Part shown: piece after piece, positions 18,108 to 28,056 of the stretch
Numbering within the stretch: the first letter of the stretch is position 1
Layout of the letters: each line of letters opens with the position of its first letter
Origin: Megasphaera cerevisiae DSM 20462
Lineage (GTDB): Bacteria > Bacillota > Negativicutes > Veillonellales > Megasphaeraceae
DNA length: 64,000 bases
Assembly (NCBI RefSeq): GCF_001045675.1
Contig: NZ_LEKT01000004.1
Location: 1 to 64,000 of the forward strand
Reading direction: 5' to 3'
The notes under the pieces: model-generated
The model's input: only the letters and a program-made list of their open reading frames with translations
Databases searched by the model: none
What the model was told of the DNA's origin: nothing
Translations under genes and position numbers: made by a program

Positions 18108-18124
18108 TGAAATATGCGTGCCAA
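18108..18124 (-). promoter_or_regulatory. Sigma-54 promoter of the AtuA/HMG-CoA reductase operon
   Basis: On the minus strand TTGGCACG-CATA-TTTCA matches the -24/-12 consensus (TGGCACG-N4-TTGCW) at all positions except the G of the -12 GC, which is T. It is ~70 bp upstream of the first gene, and a sigma-54 activator gene lies immediately upstream, transcribed the same way. Confidence 0.65.
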
Positions 18125-18212
18125 AATTATAATCTAATTTATTTTTTACATTGTCATCTTCGGTAAAAGGCATCCGCTAAGGTATTGTGCCTTATTACAT
18201 TTTTTTTCAAAT

Positions 18213-18268
18213 AAAAAACGCCCTCTTGGATGTATACACTACAACATGTATACTCCTAAAAGGGTGTT
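18213..18268 (-). terminator. Terminator of the sigma-54 activator gene
   Basis: A long imperfect stem of about 20 bp (from AACGCCC at 18217 to GGGTGTT at 18268) followed on the minus strand by TTTTTTATTT. It separates the activator transcript from the operon it presumably controls. Confidence 0.75.
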
Positions 18269-18289
18269 TACTCTTTATATATGTATCGT

Positions 18290-19726
18290 TTACTTTTTAG
18301 ACATCATTTTGTCGAGATCATATTTCTTCCATTTTTTATAAAATGTCCTGCGGCTGATTCCCAAGAGTTTCATCGCTTTGGTTTTATTGCCGCCAGTTTC
18401 CTCCAGCACAGCCTCTATCCGATTTTTTTCCATTTCCGCTATGTCTGTCTTCAGGTCATGCTTTCTTTCAGCGGGCGGCGGCAGCTCTGCTGCTGCAGGC
18501 AGAGATTCTGTCCGTGGAGCAGGACTTGTAAGCTGCAGTTCTTCCGGCAAGTGTTCGGCATAAATCGTTCCGGCATTGCACACAATCACCGCATATTCGA
18601 TACAGCTTTCCAGCTGACGCACATTTCCCTTCCATGGATATGATAAAAAACAGTCCATGACTGATTGAGAAAACACCAGCTGCTTATGATATTTATCAGT
18701 AAATTTTTTCAAAAAGTGACGGGCAAGCAGAATGATATCATGACCTCTATCCCGCAGCGGCGGAATAACAATGGTAAAGGTATTGAGCCGAAAATACAAA
18801 TCCTCCCGGAACGTACCGGCCCGGACCATTTGCTTTAGGTCACGGTTCGTTGCCGCAACCACGCGAACATCGACTTTTTGAATCGTATCGGAACCAATTT
18901 TTTGTATCTCTCCGGATTGGAGCGCCCGCAGCAGTTTAGCCTGCATAAACAGCGGCATTTCACCAATTTCATCAAGAAATACGGTTCCTCCGTCAGCCAG
19001 CTCAAATTTACCGGCCCGGCCTTTTTTTGCCGCACCCGTAAAAGATCCGGACGTATAGCCGAATAATTCACTTTCCATCAGCGTTTCAGGAATTGCCGAG
19101 CAATTAATATTGACAAAAGGCCTGCATCGTTTGCCGCTGATACGCAGGATGGCCTCCACCAGTACTTCCTTGCCGGCACCACTTTCTCCTTCAATAAGTA
19201 CGGTCGCGTCGGTAGGCGCTACCAGTTCCGCCAGCCGCAGACAGCGAATAAATTTGGGGTCTTGTCCGATAATATGGGAAAACTTCGAAGGACGCCCCGT
19301 ATTACCGTAAGCCGCCGCTTTGAAAATGGAATGACTCAGGCGCTGGGCCCGCTCAAATTCCTGATGACTGCGCGACAGTTCCGTTATATCTTCAAATACA
19401 GAAACTGCCCCGATCAGTTTTTGATGTTTAATAATGGGCGTAATATTGACCATTATTTTCTTACCCCGCGTTTTTACTTCGACAGGGCGATGAAGCCGCG
19501 GAAGCCTGTCCCGCAAGGCGTCTAAAATCATGGCACCTGGTTCAATCACACTGATTTGTTTATGCATGACCTGTTCCCGCGATACTTTCAAAATATGCAG
19601 ATAGGCCTCATTTACATAGGTAATCCGCGAATCACAATCAACAATGACGATGCCGTTGCTTACCGCATCCATTGCCTCCAGCATCATCATTGCTGGTACC
19701 GTATTTAGTACCGTATCTTCTGCCAT
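18290..19726 (-). CDS. PAS-type sigma-54-dependent activator (Fis family)
   Basis: 478 residues: an N-terminal PAS sensor (~10-120), a sigma-54 AAA+ domain with Walker A GESGAGKE, the sigma-54-contact loop [13 protein letters not shown] (GSFTGA in place of GAFTGA), Walker [11 protein letters not shown], and a C-terminal Fis helix-turn-helix ([23 protein letters not shown]). Such proteins sense a metabolite through PAS and melt sigma-54 promoters using ATP. The sigma-54 promoter just downstream, at the head of the AtuA/HMG-CoA reductase operon, is its likely target. ATG 19726 is preferred over a longer frame that would overlap the yhaN-like gene. Confidence 0.9.
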   Translation of the reverse strand: MAEDTVLNTVPAMMMLEAMDAVSNGIVIVDCDSRITYVNEAYLHILKVSREQVMHKQISVIEPGAMILDALRDRLPRLHRPVEVKTRGKKIMVNITPIIKHQKLIGAVSVFEDITELSRSHQEFERAQRLSHSIFKAAAYGNTGRPSKFSHIIGQDPKFIRCLRLAELVAPTDATVLIEGESGAGKEVLVEAILRISGKRCRPFVNINCSAIPETLMESELFGYTSGSFTGAAKKGRAGKFELADGGTVFLDEIGEMPLFMQAKLLRALQSGEIQKIGSDTIQKVDVRVVAATNRDLKQMVRAGTFREDLYFRLNTFTIVIPPLRDRGHDIILLARHFLKKFTDKYHKQLVFSQSVMDCFLSYPWKGNVRQLESCIEYAVIVCNAGTIYAEHLPEELQLTSPAPRTESLPAAAELPPPAERKHDLKTDIAEMEKNRIEAVLEETGGNKTKAMKLLGISRRTFYKKWKKYDLDKMMSKK

Positions 19727-19757
19727 GACTGTTTCACCTGTTCTTTCCCGAGTATCA

Positions 19758-22742
19758 TCAGGCTTCTTGAATCGTGCCCTGCTCGATTTCAAAAAGATGG
19801 ATCGTATCTGTTTCACCCGACAGCAAGCCGCGCACTTCTGCTGCAATGGCCCGCGTTTCCTGAGAACAGGTAAAGAGAAATATTTGTTCCTTTTTCCCTA
19901 AATCTGCCAGAAAGTGCAGTGCCTCTTTTTGCCGCTGTTCATCAAAACGTACAAGAATATCATCCAATATCAGCGGCAGTGGTTCGATCTGACGGGAAAA
20001 CGCCATAGCCAGACTAATGCGGATTGCCAGATAAATCTGATCCCCCAAACCACTGCTCCACTGTTTTTCCGGTATGCGGCGCTGCGCTCCGTCTACAGCA
20101 TACAGCTGCCGGCCGTCAAAGCTCGCCTGCAGTGTATAGCGTCCTTGCGTCATGAGATGCAGGTACTCGCCGGCCTGCCGGATAACCAGCGGCTGCCGGA
20201 CCTGTTCATAGTATTTCTGTGCTTCTCCCAGCATATGCTGTGCATACAGGTAGGTAAGCCAATCATTGACACGGGAATCCAATTCGGCCTTGCGATTTTG
20301 TTTTTCCTGAAGCAGCTTGCCATAGACATCACTTTTGGCCATTTGACTGAGCCGTTCGACAATACTGCCCCGTTTTTCTGCTACTTCCGCCAGTTTTTTT
20401 TCTGCTTCAGCAATTTTCTTTTCGTAATGCGCTTGTTCATCCTGCCAGTTTTTAAGGGTATGTACTTTTAATTCATGCCGCAGTTCAGTCAAATTTTTAG
20501 GAGTTTTAGCAATCAGACGTACATGTGCCTCTGATTGATCGTATACTTCTTTATATTGTTGAAATTGACGGAATTTGAGTACTTTACTACGAAATTCCCC
20601 TGCTGTCTGCGCACCGGTCAGAGTCAGCAGCGCGTCCTGCTGACGGCGGCGGATATCTTGATCCTTTTTGAGCTGTACGATTTGCTCGCCGCGCTCCTGC
20701 TGCTGCCTATCCTGCTCCTTGGCGACTTCCGCCTGAACACGGATTTCCTGCCATTTCCGGTACATCGCATCTACGGATTGCGGCGTAACTGCTTGTTTGA
20801 TGCCGACTTCACGAAAGATTTGTTCGGCCGTGTCATGCCACTGACTGATCCGGGTCTGCAATTCTACCTTCCGGGTATTCCATTCCGCGGCCGCCGCGGC
20901 AACGGTTTTCCATTTGTCCCATACCTCTTTGGCCTGCTGCAGTGCATCGATAGAAAGCCGGGTAAACCCCGTCTCGGTACGCCAGTTTTCCCACGCAGCC
21001 TGGCACGCAGTCAATTTACGTTCCCAGGTCTGACCGTCACGCTGCCATTTTTCATAAATCGCATCATACATAACTTTTTGTTCTTTTTCCCAGGCATTTT
21101 TTGTTTCTTCCGTCTGCCAGTCTAAATAGTGCTGACGGACTTCATCAAGTTTTTTCGACCAGACTCCGTTACTGTCTTCTTCAGAAAGAGGAATGCCGGC
21201 ATCCTTCGCCATCCCGGCTATATCCTCTTGAATATCCGTCATTTCACTTTCCAGTTCTTCAATCTTACGGGGAATTCTGTCAGAACCGGCACTCTGCCGG
21301 ATAAAGGCAGCAATAGCTAATACCGCACAAGCAAAGGCTCCGCCACCGCCCGGAACTGCATCGAAGTTATACATAACTACCAGACCCAGAAGCACTGCCG
21401 CCGCAATCAAAAAGAGTACTCCAAGAATTGTGAAGCCATGAGATGTACCAGCCGGCTCATTTTTCAGCCAATCCAACTGTTCCTGCACTTTTTTTCGTTC
21501 CATCAGCGCTTCCTGAATATCAGAAACGGCTCTGCCGACAATCTGCCATTCTTCTTTAGTCCGTTCCGGCTCTGTTGCCGCCTCATCGGACGCCGCTGCC
21601 ACGTTTTTCGGCTGAGCCGCCTGCCATTTTTCTTTTTCCTGCCGATACCGGTTTAAATCGGCTGCTGCTGTCAGGCCGCGGCTCCAGTCTGCCCTTTCCG
21701 GCATCGTACCATCCGTCCACGCGGAAAGAGTATGGGCATATTGATTTTGTTCAAGCTGCCAGTCAATTTCCATATCCTTATGTGCCGCAATTTCCTGCTG
21801 CCCCTGCTGCCATTCTGCAGCATGCCGGCAGAGGTCATCGATTTGACTGCCACAGATCAGCCAGCGATTCCATTCCACCTGAAAAGCCGGCCCCTTGCGA
21901 GAGGTTTCCTCCAATGTTTTTATTTGCCCGTCAATATCCTTCATTTTATTTTCAAGATCGGTCCATTTCTGTACGCCATCTTCAGGAAACTGCGATACGT
22001 CAGCCAGCTCCTGCATATGCCGCAATGCGTCTTGTCCTCGTTTGTATACATCCCATGCTGCAATAGGCATAGATATTTTTTCGAGCTCCTGCTTCGTTTC
22101 TTCAATATTCAGGCGAATGCGGTTTTCCGTTTCATGAGTGGCCCGTTCCTGTGCCTGCAGGTCTGCGAATTCATCTTCATCATAGGCCAGACTGCGGATC
22201 CGCTGATCAAACTCACGCTGCTCGTTCAGCAAGGCGTTGATCGTTTTTTTACCCTGGGAAGACGCTACTAGAAGATCACTCATAAGCCGCGTCAGATCTC
22301 TCCGGGTAACACCCATGCGCACACCGCCTTCAATACTGAAAAAATGGCTGCGTACTTCTTCATTGGAGAGAATTTTAAAGCCTTGCAGATCCTCCAGACC
22401 CATGGCAAAAATTTTGTCATAGGTCTGCCGGTCCAAGCCATGCCACCAAAGATCTGCCGGTTCTTCATGCAGCGTAATGTCACCGTCCGTCATGTATGAT
22501 TCTTTTTCATTACGGTAAATCCGGTATTCATGGCCGTTGTCACGGCGTATATCCATATGCCCGAAAAAGCCTTTCCAGTCACCTCGGAGATAGCCGAAAA
22601 ACATAGACCGGACGTACTTCATCAATGTCGTTTTGCCGCTTTCATTTTGGCCATGCATAATAATGAGCCCTTTTTCCGGCGGATTCCAAGCAACGTTGTG
22701 ATATATTCCGAAATCATCTAAATTCATTTGTATAATCTTCAT
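19758..22742 (-). CDS. YhaN-like AAA/SMC-type ATPase
   Basis: 994 residues. An N-terminal ABC-type ATPase half carries Walker A GQNESGKTTLMKY (~residue 31). Long coiled coils follow, with a hydrophobic hairpin near the middle (TILGVLFLIAAAVLLGLVV), then more coil and a C-terminal half with Walker B PLILDDILVRFDE. This is the layout of Bacillus YhaN, a Rad50/SbcC-like partner of the YhaO nuclease with a membrane segment. The ATG at 22742 follows AGAGGAT and comes 4 bp after the yhaO-like stop codon, so the two are translationally close. It probably acts in DNA end processing at the membrane; this is a family inference. Confidence 0.88.
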   Translation of the reverse strand: MKIIQMNLDDFGIYHNVAWNPPEKGLIIMHGQNESGKTTLMKYVRSMFFGYLRGDWKGFFGHMDIRRDNGHEYRIYRNEKESYMTDGDITLHEEPADLWWHGLDRQTYDKIFAMGLEDLQGFKILSNEEVRSHFFSIEGGVRMGVTRRDLTRLMSDLLVASSQGKKTINALLNEQREFDQRIRSLAYDEDEFADLQAQERATHETENRIRLNIEETKQELEKISMPIAAWDVYKRGQDALRHMQELADVSQFPEDGVQKWTDLENKMKDIDGQIKTLEETSRKGPAFQVEWNRWLICGSQIDDLCRHAAEWQQGQQEIAAHKDMEIDWQLEQNQYAHTLSAWTDGTMPERADWSRGLTAAADLNRYRQEKEKWQAAQPKNVAAASDEAATEPERTKEEWQIVGRAVSDIQEALMERKKVQEQLDWLKNEPAGTSHGFTILGVLFLIAAAVLLGLVVMYNFDAVPGGGGAFACAVLAIAAFIRQSAGSDRIPRKIEELESEMTDIQEDIAGMAKDAGIPLSEEDSNGVWSKKLDEVRQHYLDWQTEETKNAWEKEQKVMYDAIYEKWQRDGQTWERKLTACQAAWENWRTETGFTRLSIDALQQAKEVWDKWKTVAAAAAEWNTRKVELQTRISQWHDTAEQIFREVGIKQAVTPQSVDAMYRKWQEIRVQAEVAKEQDRQQQERGEQIVQLKKDQDIRRRQQDALLTLTGAQTAGEFRSKVLKFRQFQQYKEVYDQSEAHVRLIAKTPKNLTELRHELKVHTLKNWQDEQAHYEKKIAEAEKKLAEVAEKRGSIVERLSQMAKSDVYGKLLQEKQNRKAELDSRVNDWLTYLYAQHMLGEAQKYYEQVRQPLVIRQAGEYLHLMTQGRYTLQASFDGRQLYAVDGAQRRIPEKQWSSGLGDQIYLAIRISLAMAFSRQIEPLPLILDDILVRFDEQRQKEALHFLADLGKKEQIFLFTCSQETRAIAAEVRGLLSGETDTIHLFEIEQGTIQEA

Positions 22743-22746
22743 CGAT

Positions 22747-24012
22747 TTATCCTCTTTTATCGTCCAGCAGCTTTTGCATGCCCAGCCATTTCGCCTTTTC
22801 GAAGGCTTCAAGAAGGCGGGCATCGGAAACAGCCTGTCCATAAGCTCCGAGACGTTCAAATTCCGGACGCTGCATCAGAATATCTCGCAAGGCCTTTATT
22901 TTTTCTTCAGGTGCCAGCGTATCTAATTGATCGGACATATTCAAGTAATCACCAACCGTATCAGGAAGCTTGCTCCGTTCTGTCAGATTGATCTTCGGCC
23001 TGGCCATATTACGCAGACGCTCTACCATAACAAAGGCATATTTTCCCTGCTCTTCTTCACGCCAGCTATCTATCCAATATTGTGTTGCTTCGGGATTATT
23101 GATAACATGATACATGCTGCCGGCGCCGGTAAAGTTTATAGTCAAAAAGGTAGGCTTGCCGATTTCCCGGCGCAGCTTTTCTTTCGCAAGCCGCACGGCC
23201 TCCCGCAGCTCCGATACAGATTCGATATCATCAATAGGAATATCTGCCGCTGCCCATCGAACAATACTGGTGTCCATAAATTCGATATCCGTAGTCCCGT
23301 ACGGGCCGACCTCTACATAGCAGCATCCCCGGGCACCGGTTTCTGTACAGTCCAGTCCTTGTGGATTACCGGCATATACGATATACGGCTTTTCACAAAG
23401 CACTTGATACGTATGGACATGGCCCAGGGCCCAGTAGTCCATACCGCATTCCTTTAAATCTGTGAGCGTACAGGGCGCATACGACGACTGATGGCTCCCC
23501 ACCTGCGTATGCAGCATACCGATAGCATAACGGTCCGCCGTACTGCGGCTGAATTTCCAGGCTATGTTTTCCCGCTGTTCGCTTTTGGCATAGCTTTGTC
23601 CGTACACGACCGCTACTTCTTCCCCTTCCACGATAAGAGGCACCCTCTCCACTTGTTCCGTACTGAAAATATGAACGTTGGGTGGAAAAGGGATTTTAGC
23701 CTTCCAAGCTTCCAACGGATCGTGATTTCCCATAACGGCAAACACTTGTATATCATTCTGCGCTAATTTGTGCAGAAGACGCACATAGTCCAGCTGGGCA
23801 GTCAGGTTGTGATCTGCACTGGTATACACATCTCCTGTAATCAGCACGGCATGTACTTTTTTATCAATGGCAATTTGTACGATTTTCTGAAACGCACGGA
23901 CCGGCGCCTTTCCAACAATCCGCTGCCATCTGTCATCGATCATGGCAATATCATGGAACGGGCTTCCCAAATGTAAATCACCACAATGAATAAAACGTAA
24001 ACTTTTTGCCAT
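22747..24012 (-). CDS. YhaO-like metallophosphoesterase (Mre11/SbcD type)
   Basis: 421 residues. The N-terminal calcineurin-like nuclease domain shows all metal motifs: FIHCGDLHLGSPF, LITGDVYTSADHN, VMGNHDPLE, and HTQVGSH...ALGHVHTYQ. The C-terminal part is a YhaO-type capping domain. Paired with the YhaN-like ATPase, it forms the probable Mre11-Rad50-like complex. Its start directly abuts the stop of the MocR regulator gene (TAAATG), so the three genes form one transcript. Confidence 0.9.
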   Translation of the reverse strand: MAKSLRFIHCGDLHLGSPFHDIAMIDDRWQRIVGKAPVRAFQKIVQIAIDKKVHAVLITGDVYTSADHNLTAQLDYVRLLHKLAQNDIQVFAVMGNHDPLEAWKAKIPFPPNVHIFSTEQVERVPLIVEGEEVAVVYGQSYAKSEQRENIAWKFSRSTADRYAIGMLHTQVGSHQSSYAPCTLTDLKECGMDYWALGHVHTYQVLCEKPYIVYAGNPQGLDCTETGARGCCYVEVGPYGTTDIEFMDTSIVRWAAADIPIDDIESVSELREAVRLAKEKLRREIGKPTFLTINFTGAGSMYHVINNPEATQYWIDSWREEEQGKYAFVMVERLRNMARPKINLTERSKLPDTVGDYLNMSDQLDTLAPEEKIKALRDILMQRPEFERLGAYGQAVSDARLLEAFEKAKWLGMQKLLDDKRG

Positions 24013-25410
24013 TTAGTATCCTTCTTTCTCCGTCCACGCCGCCTGCAGTGCCGCAACGGCCTGCTTCAGCTGATGACCGGGTATCTTGGAAAAGGACAGA
24101 AGAAACTCCCTGCTATCCTCCTGTTTTGGTATTTCATAAAAAGACTGCATGGACAGTACCCGGCAGCCATGTTGTTCGGCACGACTGCGCAATTCCTGCT
24201 CGGACCAGGGACTGCGCAGCGTAACATGGCAATACACGCCAGATACCATTGGACTGATTGTGATATCGCTTCCAAAAGCCGCCTGGAGAAGCTGTCGCAT
24301 CTGCGCGCCTTTTTCCTGATATTCTTTACGGAGACGCCGTATCTGCCGGGCCAGCTCGCCGCTTTGTATATATGAAGCCAGCACACATTGTTCCGGCACA
24401 GACGCGCTCTGCCGGAACAATGCGCGTCTTCGATTGTATAGCGTCATAATCCGATCTGGCAGAACCATATAGCTTAACCGCACAAAAAAAGGCAGTACCT
24501 TGGACAACGCCCCCATATAAATGACCCGGCCATGCGTGTCCAATCCCTGCAGTGCCGGTACTGGCCGCCCATAATACCGCAGTTCACTGTCATAGTCATC
24601 TTCAATGATCAGGCCATCCCGTTCTCCCGCCCACTGCAGAAGTCTGTAGCGCATCCCGGCCGGCATGACCGTTCCCGTAGGGAATTGATGAGACGGGCTG
24701 ACATATACAAGACGAACGCCGCTCTTTTCAAGCGCGGTCATATTGAGCATGCCCTGCGCAATGGAGATCGGGACGATTTCATAGCCGGCACTGCGGAAAA
24801 TTTCTCTGCCCAGACGAAAGCCCGGGTTTTCCACGCCAATACGCCCGCACTCTTCATGAAGGAGGTTTGTCAATGTACTCAGCAGCGATACGGTACCGGC
24901 TCCGATGATGATATTGTCCGGCCTTGCATGAACGCCCCGCGTCTGATACACATACTGACTCAGAATCTGCCGCAGATCCGGTACCCCTTGCTCGTCATGA
25001 CAAGCCAGCAGATAGTCCGGTTCGGAAAGAACCCGGTTCATATATTTTCTCCATATGTCGAGGGGAAAGTGTTCCATATCCATATCCCCGCTGCCAAAAT
25101 CATATAACCACGCGGGGTGCCGCAGTCCATGATTTTCCCGCACTGCAGCAGCTCCGGGCGCATCATCAGGACTGCCCAGAGAAGCCACTTCATACCGTGC
25201 CTTATTCCGGCGAAGGATATACCCCTCACTGGCCAGTTGATAATACGCCTTCTCCACCGTCATTTTACTGACATTGACTGATTGTGCCAATTCACGAACC
25301 GACGAAAGACGCATTCCTGCCACCATACGCCGCTCTTCAATTTCATGGCGGTAATATTCATAAATTTGTACGTAATATGGTTTTCTTATGGTCTTATCAA
25401 TTTGCAGCAT
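24013..25410 (-). CDS. MocR/PdxR-type regulator (GntR HTH fused to aminotransferase)
   Basis: 465 residues. A GntR winged helix (residues ~1-75; LSSVRELAQSVNVSKMTVEKAYYQLASEGYI) is joined by a linker to a fold-type I aminotransferase domain. The PLP-lysine region is YMGALSKVLPFFVRLSYMVLP and EDDYDSELRYYG is the PLP-ring motif. MocR proteins use PLP or an amino-acid aldimine as signal and usually control a nearby PLP, GABA or amino-acid gene. Here the only linked genes are the yhaO/yhaN pair downstream and bioB divergently upstream. Neither is a usual MocR target, so the regulon is unclear. Confidence 0.88.
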   Translation of the reverse strand: MLQIDKTIRKPYYVQIYEYYRHEIEERRMVAGMRLSSVRELAQSVNVSKMTVEKAYYQLASEGYILRRNKARYEVASLGSPDDAPGAAAVRENHGLRHPAWLYDFGSGDMDMEHFPLDIWRKYMNRVLSEPDYLLACHDEQGVPDLRQILSQYVYQTRGVHARPDNIIIGAGTVSLLSTLTNLLHEECGRIGVENPGFRLGREIFRSAGYEIVPISIAQGMLNMTALEKSGVRLVYVSPSHQFPTGTVMPAGMRYRLLQWAGERDGLIIEDDYDSELRYYGRPVPALQGLDTHGRVIYMGALSKVLPFFVRLSYMVLPDRIMTLYNRRRALFRQSASVPEQCVLASYIQSGELARQIRRLRKEYQEKGAQMRQLLQAAFGSDITISPMVSGVYCHVTLRSPWSEQELRSRAEQHGCRVLSMQSFYEIPKQEDSREFLLSFSKIPGHQLKQAVAALQAAWTEKEGY

Positions 25411-25572
25411 GTATTTACCCTACCTATTTTGTATCATACGTATCGTAGCTATATTGTAGCGAAAAACCGGCACGGTGAAAAGAGGAAAACAGCAAAATAT
25501 CCGTACATTTTCGTTTCTCCGCAGATTTGTTTCTTTTATCTTAATTGTAAACTTTATAAAATTATTTTTATG

Positions 25573-25601
25573 TTGACTTTGCGTTTCGATTACAGTATAC
25601 T
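25573..25601 (+). promoter_or_regulatory. bioB promoter
   Basis: TTGACT (25573-25578), 17-bp spacer, TATACT (25596-25601), 33 bp ahead of the bioB start. I see no convincing BirA operator in the region. Confidence 0.7.
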
Positions 25602-25633
25602 ATCCTAAAATACCAAACAGGAGATGAATCCAT

Positions 25634-26626
25634 ATGGATATTGCAACATTGACAGCCTATACAGAAAAAGTACTTCATGGCGGCGGCATTACATCGGCAG
25701 AGGCCGAAAAACTACTGGCCCTGCCCGATCAGGAAACACCGCTGCTTCTAGCTATGGCCGACACTATCCGCCGGCATTTTAACAGCGATGAAGTGGACTG
25801 CTGTGCCATTATCAATGGCCGGTCCGGAAAATGTTCCGAAAATTGCCGCTTTTGCGCTCAGTCCGCTCATTATCATACGGGCGTAAACGAATACGCCCTT
25901 CTCGGCAAAGAAGAAATAGTATCCGCCGCCAAAAAAGCCAAACAGGCCGGTGCCGCCCGTTTTTCCATCGTCACCAGCGGCCGGTCAGTCCAGGAAGGAA
26001 GCGAATTTGATGCAATCCTGCGCGCACTGGAAGATATAAAAAAAGAAGTCCGTATGGAAACCTGCTGTTCTCTCGGATTGATCAACCTCCGGCAGGCGCG
26101 GGCCCTCAAGAACACAGGCATTTCCCGTTACCATGCTAATATAGAAACGGCACCGTCTTATTTCCCTTCTATCTGTTCAACCCATACCTTTGCAGATAAA
26201 GCCGCCGTCATTCATATCGCTCATGAGGCAGGTCTACGCATTTGTTCCGGCGGCATTTTCGGTTTGGGCGAAACGCGGGCCCAACGTGCAGAAATGGCCT
26301 TTACTCTACAGCATCTTGGCGTCGATTCTGTCCCGCTCAATATTCTGAACCCGATTCCGGGCACTCCCTTTGCAGGCAACACGCCGCTGAGTCCCTGGGA
26401 AATTCTTCGCACCTTTGCGGTTTTCCGATTTATTCTGCCTCATGCCCTGATCCGCACTGCCGGTGGACGCGAGGTCAATCTTCGGTCTTTGCAGGCCTAT
26501 GCTTTGACAGGTGGCCTGAACGGTCTGATGATCGGCGGCTACCTGACTACCGGCGGCAACGAAGTGCACGTGGATAGGCAGATGCTGCGTGATCTGAACC
26601 GTCCGCCTGTACAGCCCCGGCTCTGA
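25634..26626 (+). CDS. bioB: Biotin synthase
   Basis: 330 residues, radical-SAM enzyme converting dethiobiotin to biotin. The 4Fe-4S ligands are in CSENCRFCAQS (~residues 62-72). Conserved Cys residues for the auxiliary cluster are in METCCSLG and RICSGGIFGLGE, and the NILNPIPGTPF and RTAGGREV segments are typical. It stands alone, with no other bio genes in the window. A GGAG site precedes the ATG. The stop codon is only 4 bp from the convergent hexokinase stop, with no terminator hairpin between them. Confidence 0.95.
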   Translation: MDIATLTAYTEKVLHGGGITSAEAEKLLALPDQETPLLLAMADTIRRHFNSDEVDCCAIINGRSGKCSENCRFCAQSAHYHTGVNEYALLGKEEIVSAAKKAKQAGAARFSIVTSGRSVQEGSEFDAILRALEDIKKEVRMETCCSLGLINLRQARALKNTGISRYHANIETAPSYFPSICSTHTFADKAAVIHIAHEAGLRICSGGIFGLGETRAQRAEMAFTLQHLGVDSVPLNILNPIPGTPFAGNTPLSPWEILRTFAVFRFILPHALIRTAGGREVNLRSLQAYALTGGLNGLMIGGYLTTGGNEVHVDRQMLRDLNRPPVQPRL

Positions 26627-26630
26627 CAGC

Positions 26631-27911
26631 CTACGTAGCACTACTCATTGCTGCGGCAATTGCCGCGCCGACAGAGGGACCGTCTTTGATCACAGACGGC
26701 TCCGCCGGTATGGACTGACTGCGGCTTTTTCCATATCCGGACTGGCAGGCCCGCAGTGCATCCTCCATCATGAGCAGTCCGCCTCGTACATGCTCCAGCA
26801 CACTGCCCTCTACCGCCAACGTCTGACGCGGGATATCGCCGTCCGGATACAAATGGCGTAAAACACCAAAGCAAGCGGCCCCCGATAATTGAGCGGCACG
26901 AACAAATACGGCGGCGCCCAGATTTCGCAAGGGACGCACATCCTCAGGCGGCACCAGCCGCTTCCACATACGCCCCATGCGAAGACGGACGTCCTTCATA
27001 TTTTCAGTCATGATAATGCCATTCATATCCTGCGTCGTAAAAAAGGGGATTTCCGTCGTATTAAAATAGGTCATGGCAATATTTCGAAATACATTATTGA
27101 GATACGCACCACCCACCATTTTCTCTAATTGGTGACAACCGGGCCGCCGGGATTCTGCATCGACCCGCACATCCCATATCGTCTGTTCCGCCCCGGTATA
27201 ATTTCCAGCCTCCAAACTGAGTATCATTTGCTGAGACGGCTCATAATAGCAAATATTAAAACCAGTCCCGCAAATAACGGCCAGCTGCGACTTCCCGTGC
27301 TGATAGGATGAAGCCAGCAGAACCGCCGTCGTATCATTGAGCAGCGCCACCGGCTCGATTTTATCCAGGCCGCCGCGCCGCAGGGCCAGACGCAGCAATT
27401 CATTAACCTCCTCGCCTTCTACTCCTGCCACGGCGATTTCCTTGGACCACTGCAGCAGCCGGGCATCGCGGACCTGCTGCTGACTGACGGCAAATGAAAA
27501 GGTATGTCCCAGTTTGTATGGCTTATTGCCGCCGGCCGCTTCACCGACGAGAGCCGCAATGAAATCAAACAGCTGTACTGCTGTCGTATCATGTGACAGA
27601 TAATCATAGCTTCCCTCCCTTTTCAAAGGTCGAGATACTTTTTTCTCGACGATGTAGCAATGATTACCCAGCAGTCGGATACGGGAAGCCCGCACATTGG
27701 TGCCGCCAAAATCTAACGCTATATATGCCCCCGCCTCCTCGCCTGTAGGAAGAGGCAAATATGATTTTAATGCCCGCAAAGATGAATCTCTGCCAGCCAG
27801 CGCGGACTCCACAGCCATTGTAAAGCCGTTAGAAAACCGCTGCAGCCGTTCGTCTGTCAAATAAAAATACTGCGCTATATCCATCCAATCCTTTTCCGTT
27901 ATAGGACTCAT
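26631..27911 (-). CDS. Eukaryotic-type hexokinase
   Basis: 426 residues. It has the phosphate-1 motif ALDFGGTNVRA, the sugar-binding region HTFSFAVSQQ, the catalytic-loop Asp in ALLNDTTAVLLASSY, the GTGFNICYYE phosphate-2 motif and the C-terminal AVEGSV and GPSVGAAIAAA adenosine motif. This is the hexokinase_1/hexokinase_2 fold typical of eukaryotes, not the short bacterial glucokinase or ROK type. The family occurs in a limited set of bacteria including some Firmicutes. The ATG at 27911 is preceded by GGAGG; a longer frame to 27992 lacks a ribosome site. It phosphorylates a hexose with ATP; sugar preference is unknown. Confidence 0.88.
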   Translation of the reverse strand: MSPITEKDWMDIAQYFYLTDERLQRFSNGFTMAVESALAGRDSSLRALKSYLPLPTGEEAGAYIALDFGGTNVRASRIRLLGNHCYIVEKKVSRPLKREGSYDYLSHDTTAVQLFDFIAALVGEAAGGNKPYKLGHTFSFAVSQQQVRDARLLQWSKEIAVAGVEGEEVNELLRLALRRGGLDKIEPVALLNDTTAVLLASSYQHGKSQLAVICGTGFNICYYEPSQQMILSLEAGNYTGAEQTIWDVRVDAESRRPGCHQLEKMVGGAYLNNVFRNIAMTYFNTTEIPFFTTQDMNGIIMTENMKDVRLRMGRMWKRLVPPEDVRPLRNLGAAVFVRAAQLSGAACFGVLRHLYPDGDIPRQTLAVEGSVLEHVRGGLLMMEDALRACQSGYGKSRSQSIPAEPSVIKDGPSVGAAIAAAMSSAT

Positions 27912-28056
27912 GCGAAACACCTCCGCTGGCATGTCGTGATATGACTTGCTTACTCTGTATATTTTACCATAAAAGCAAGCTCTGTGATGCAATTTCTCTC
28001 ACATCTCTTCAAATAAACGCGTTGCCGGTCAGGACCAAATCAATGACCGGCATATA

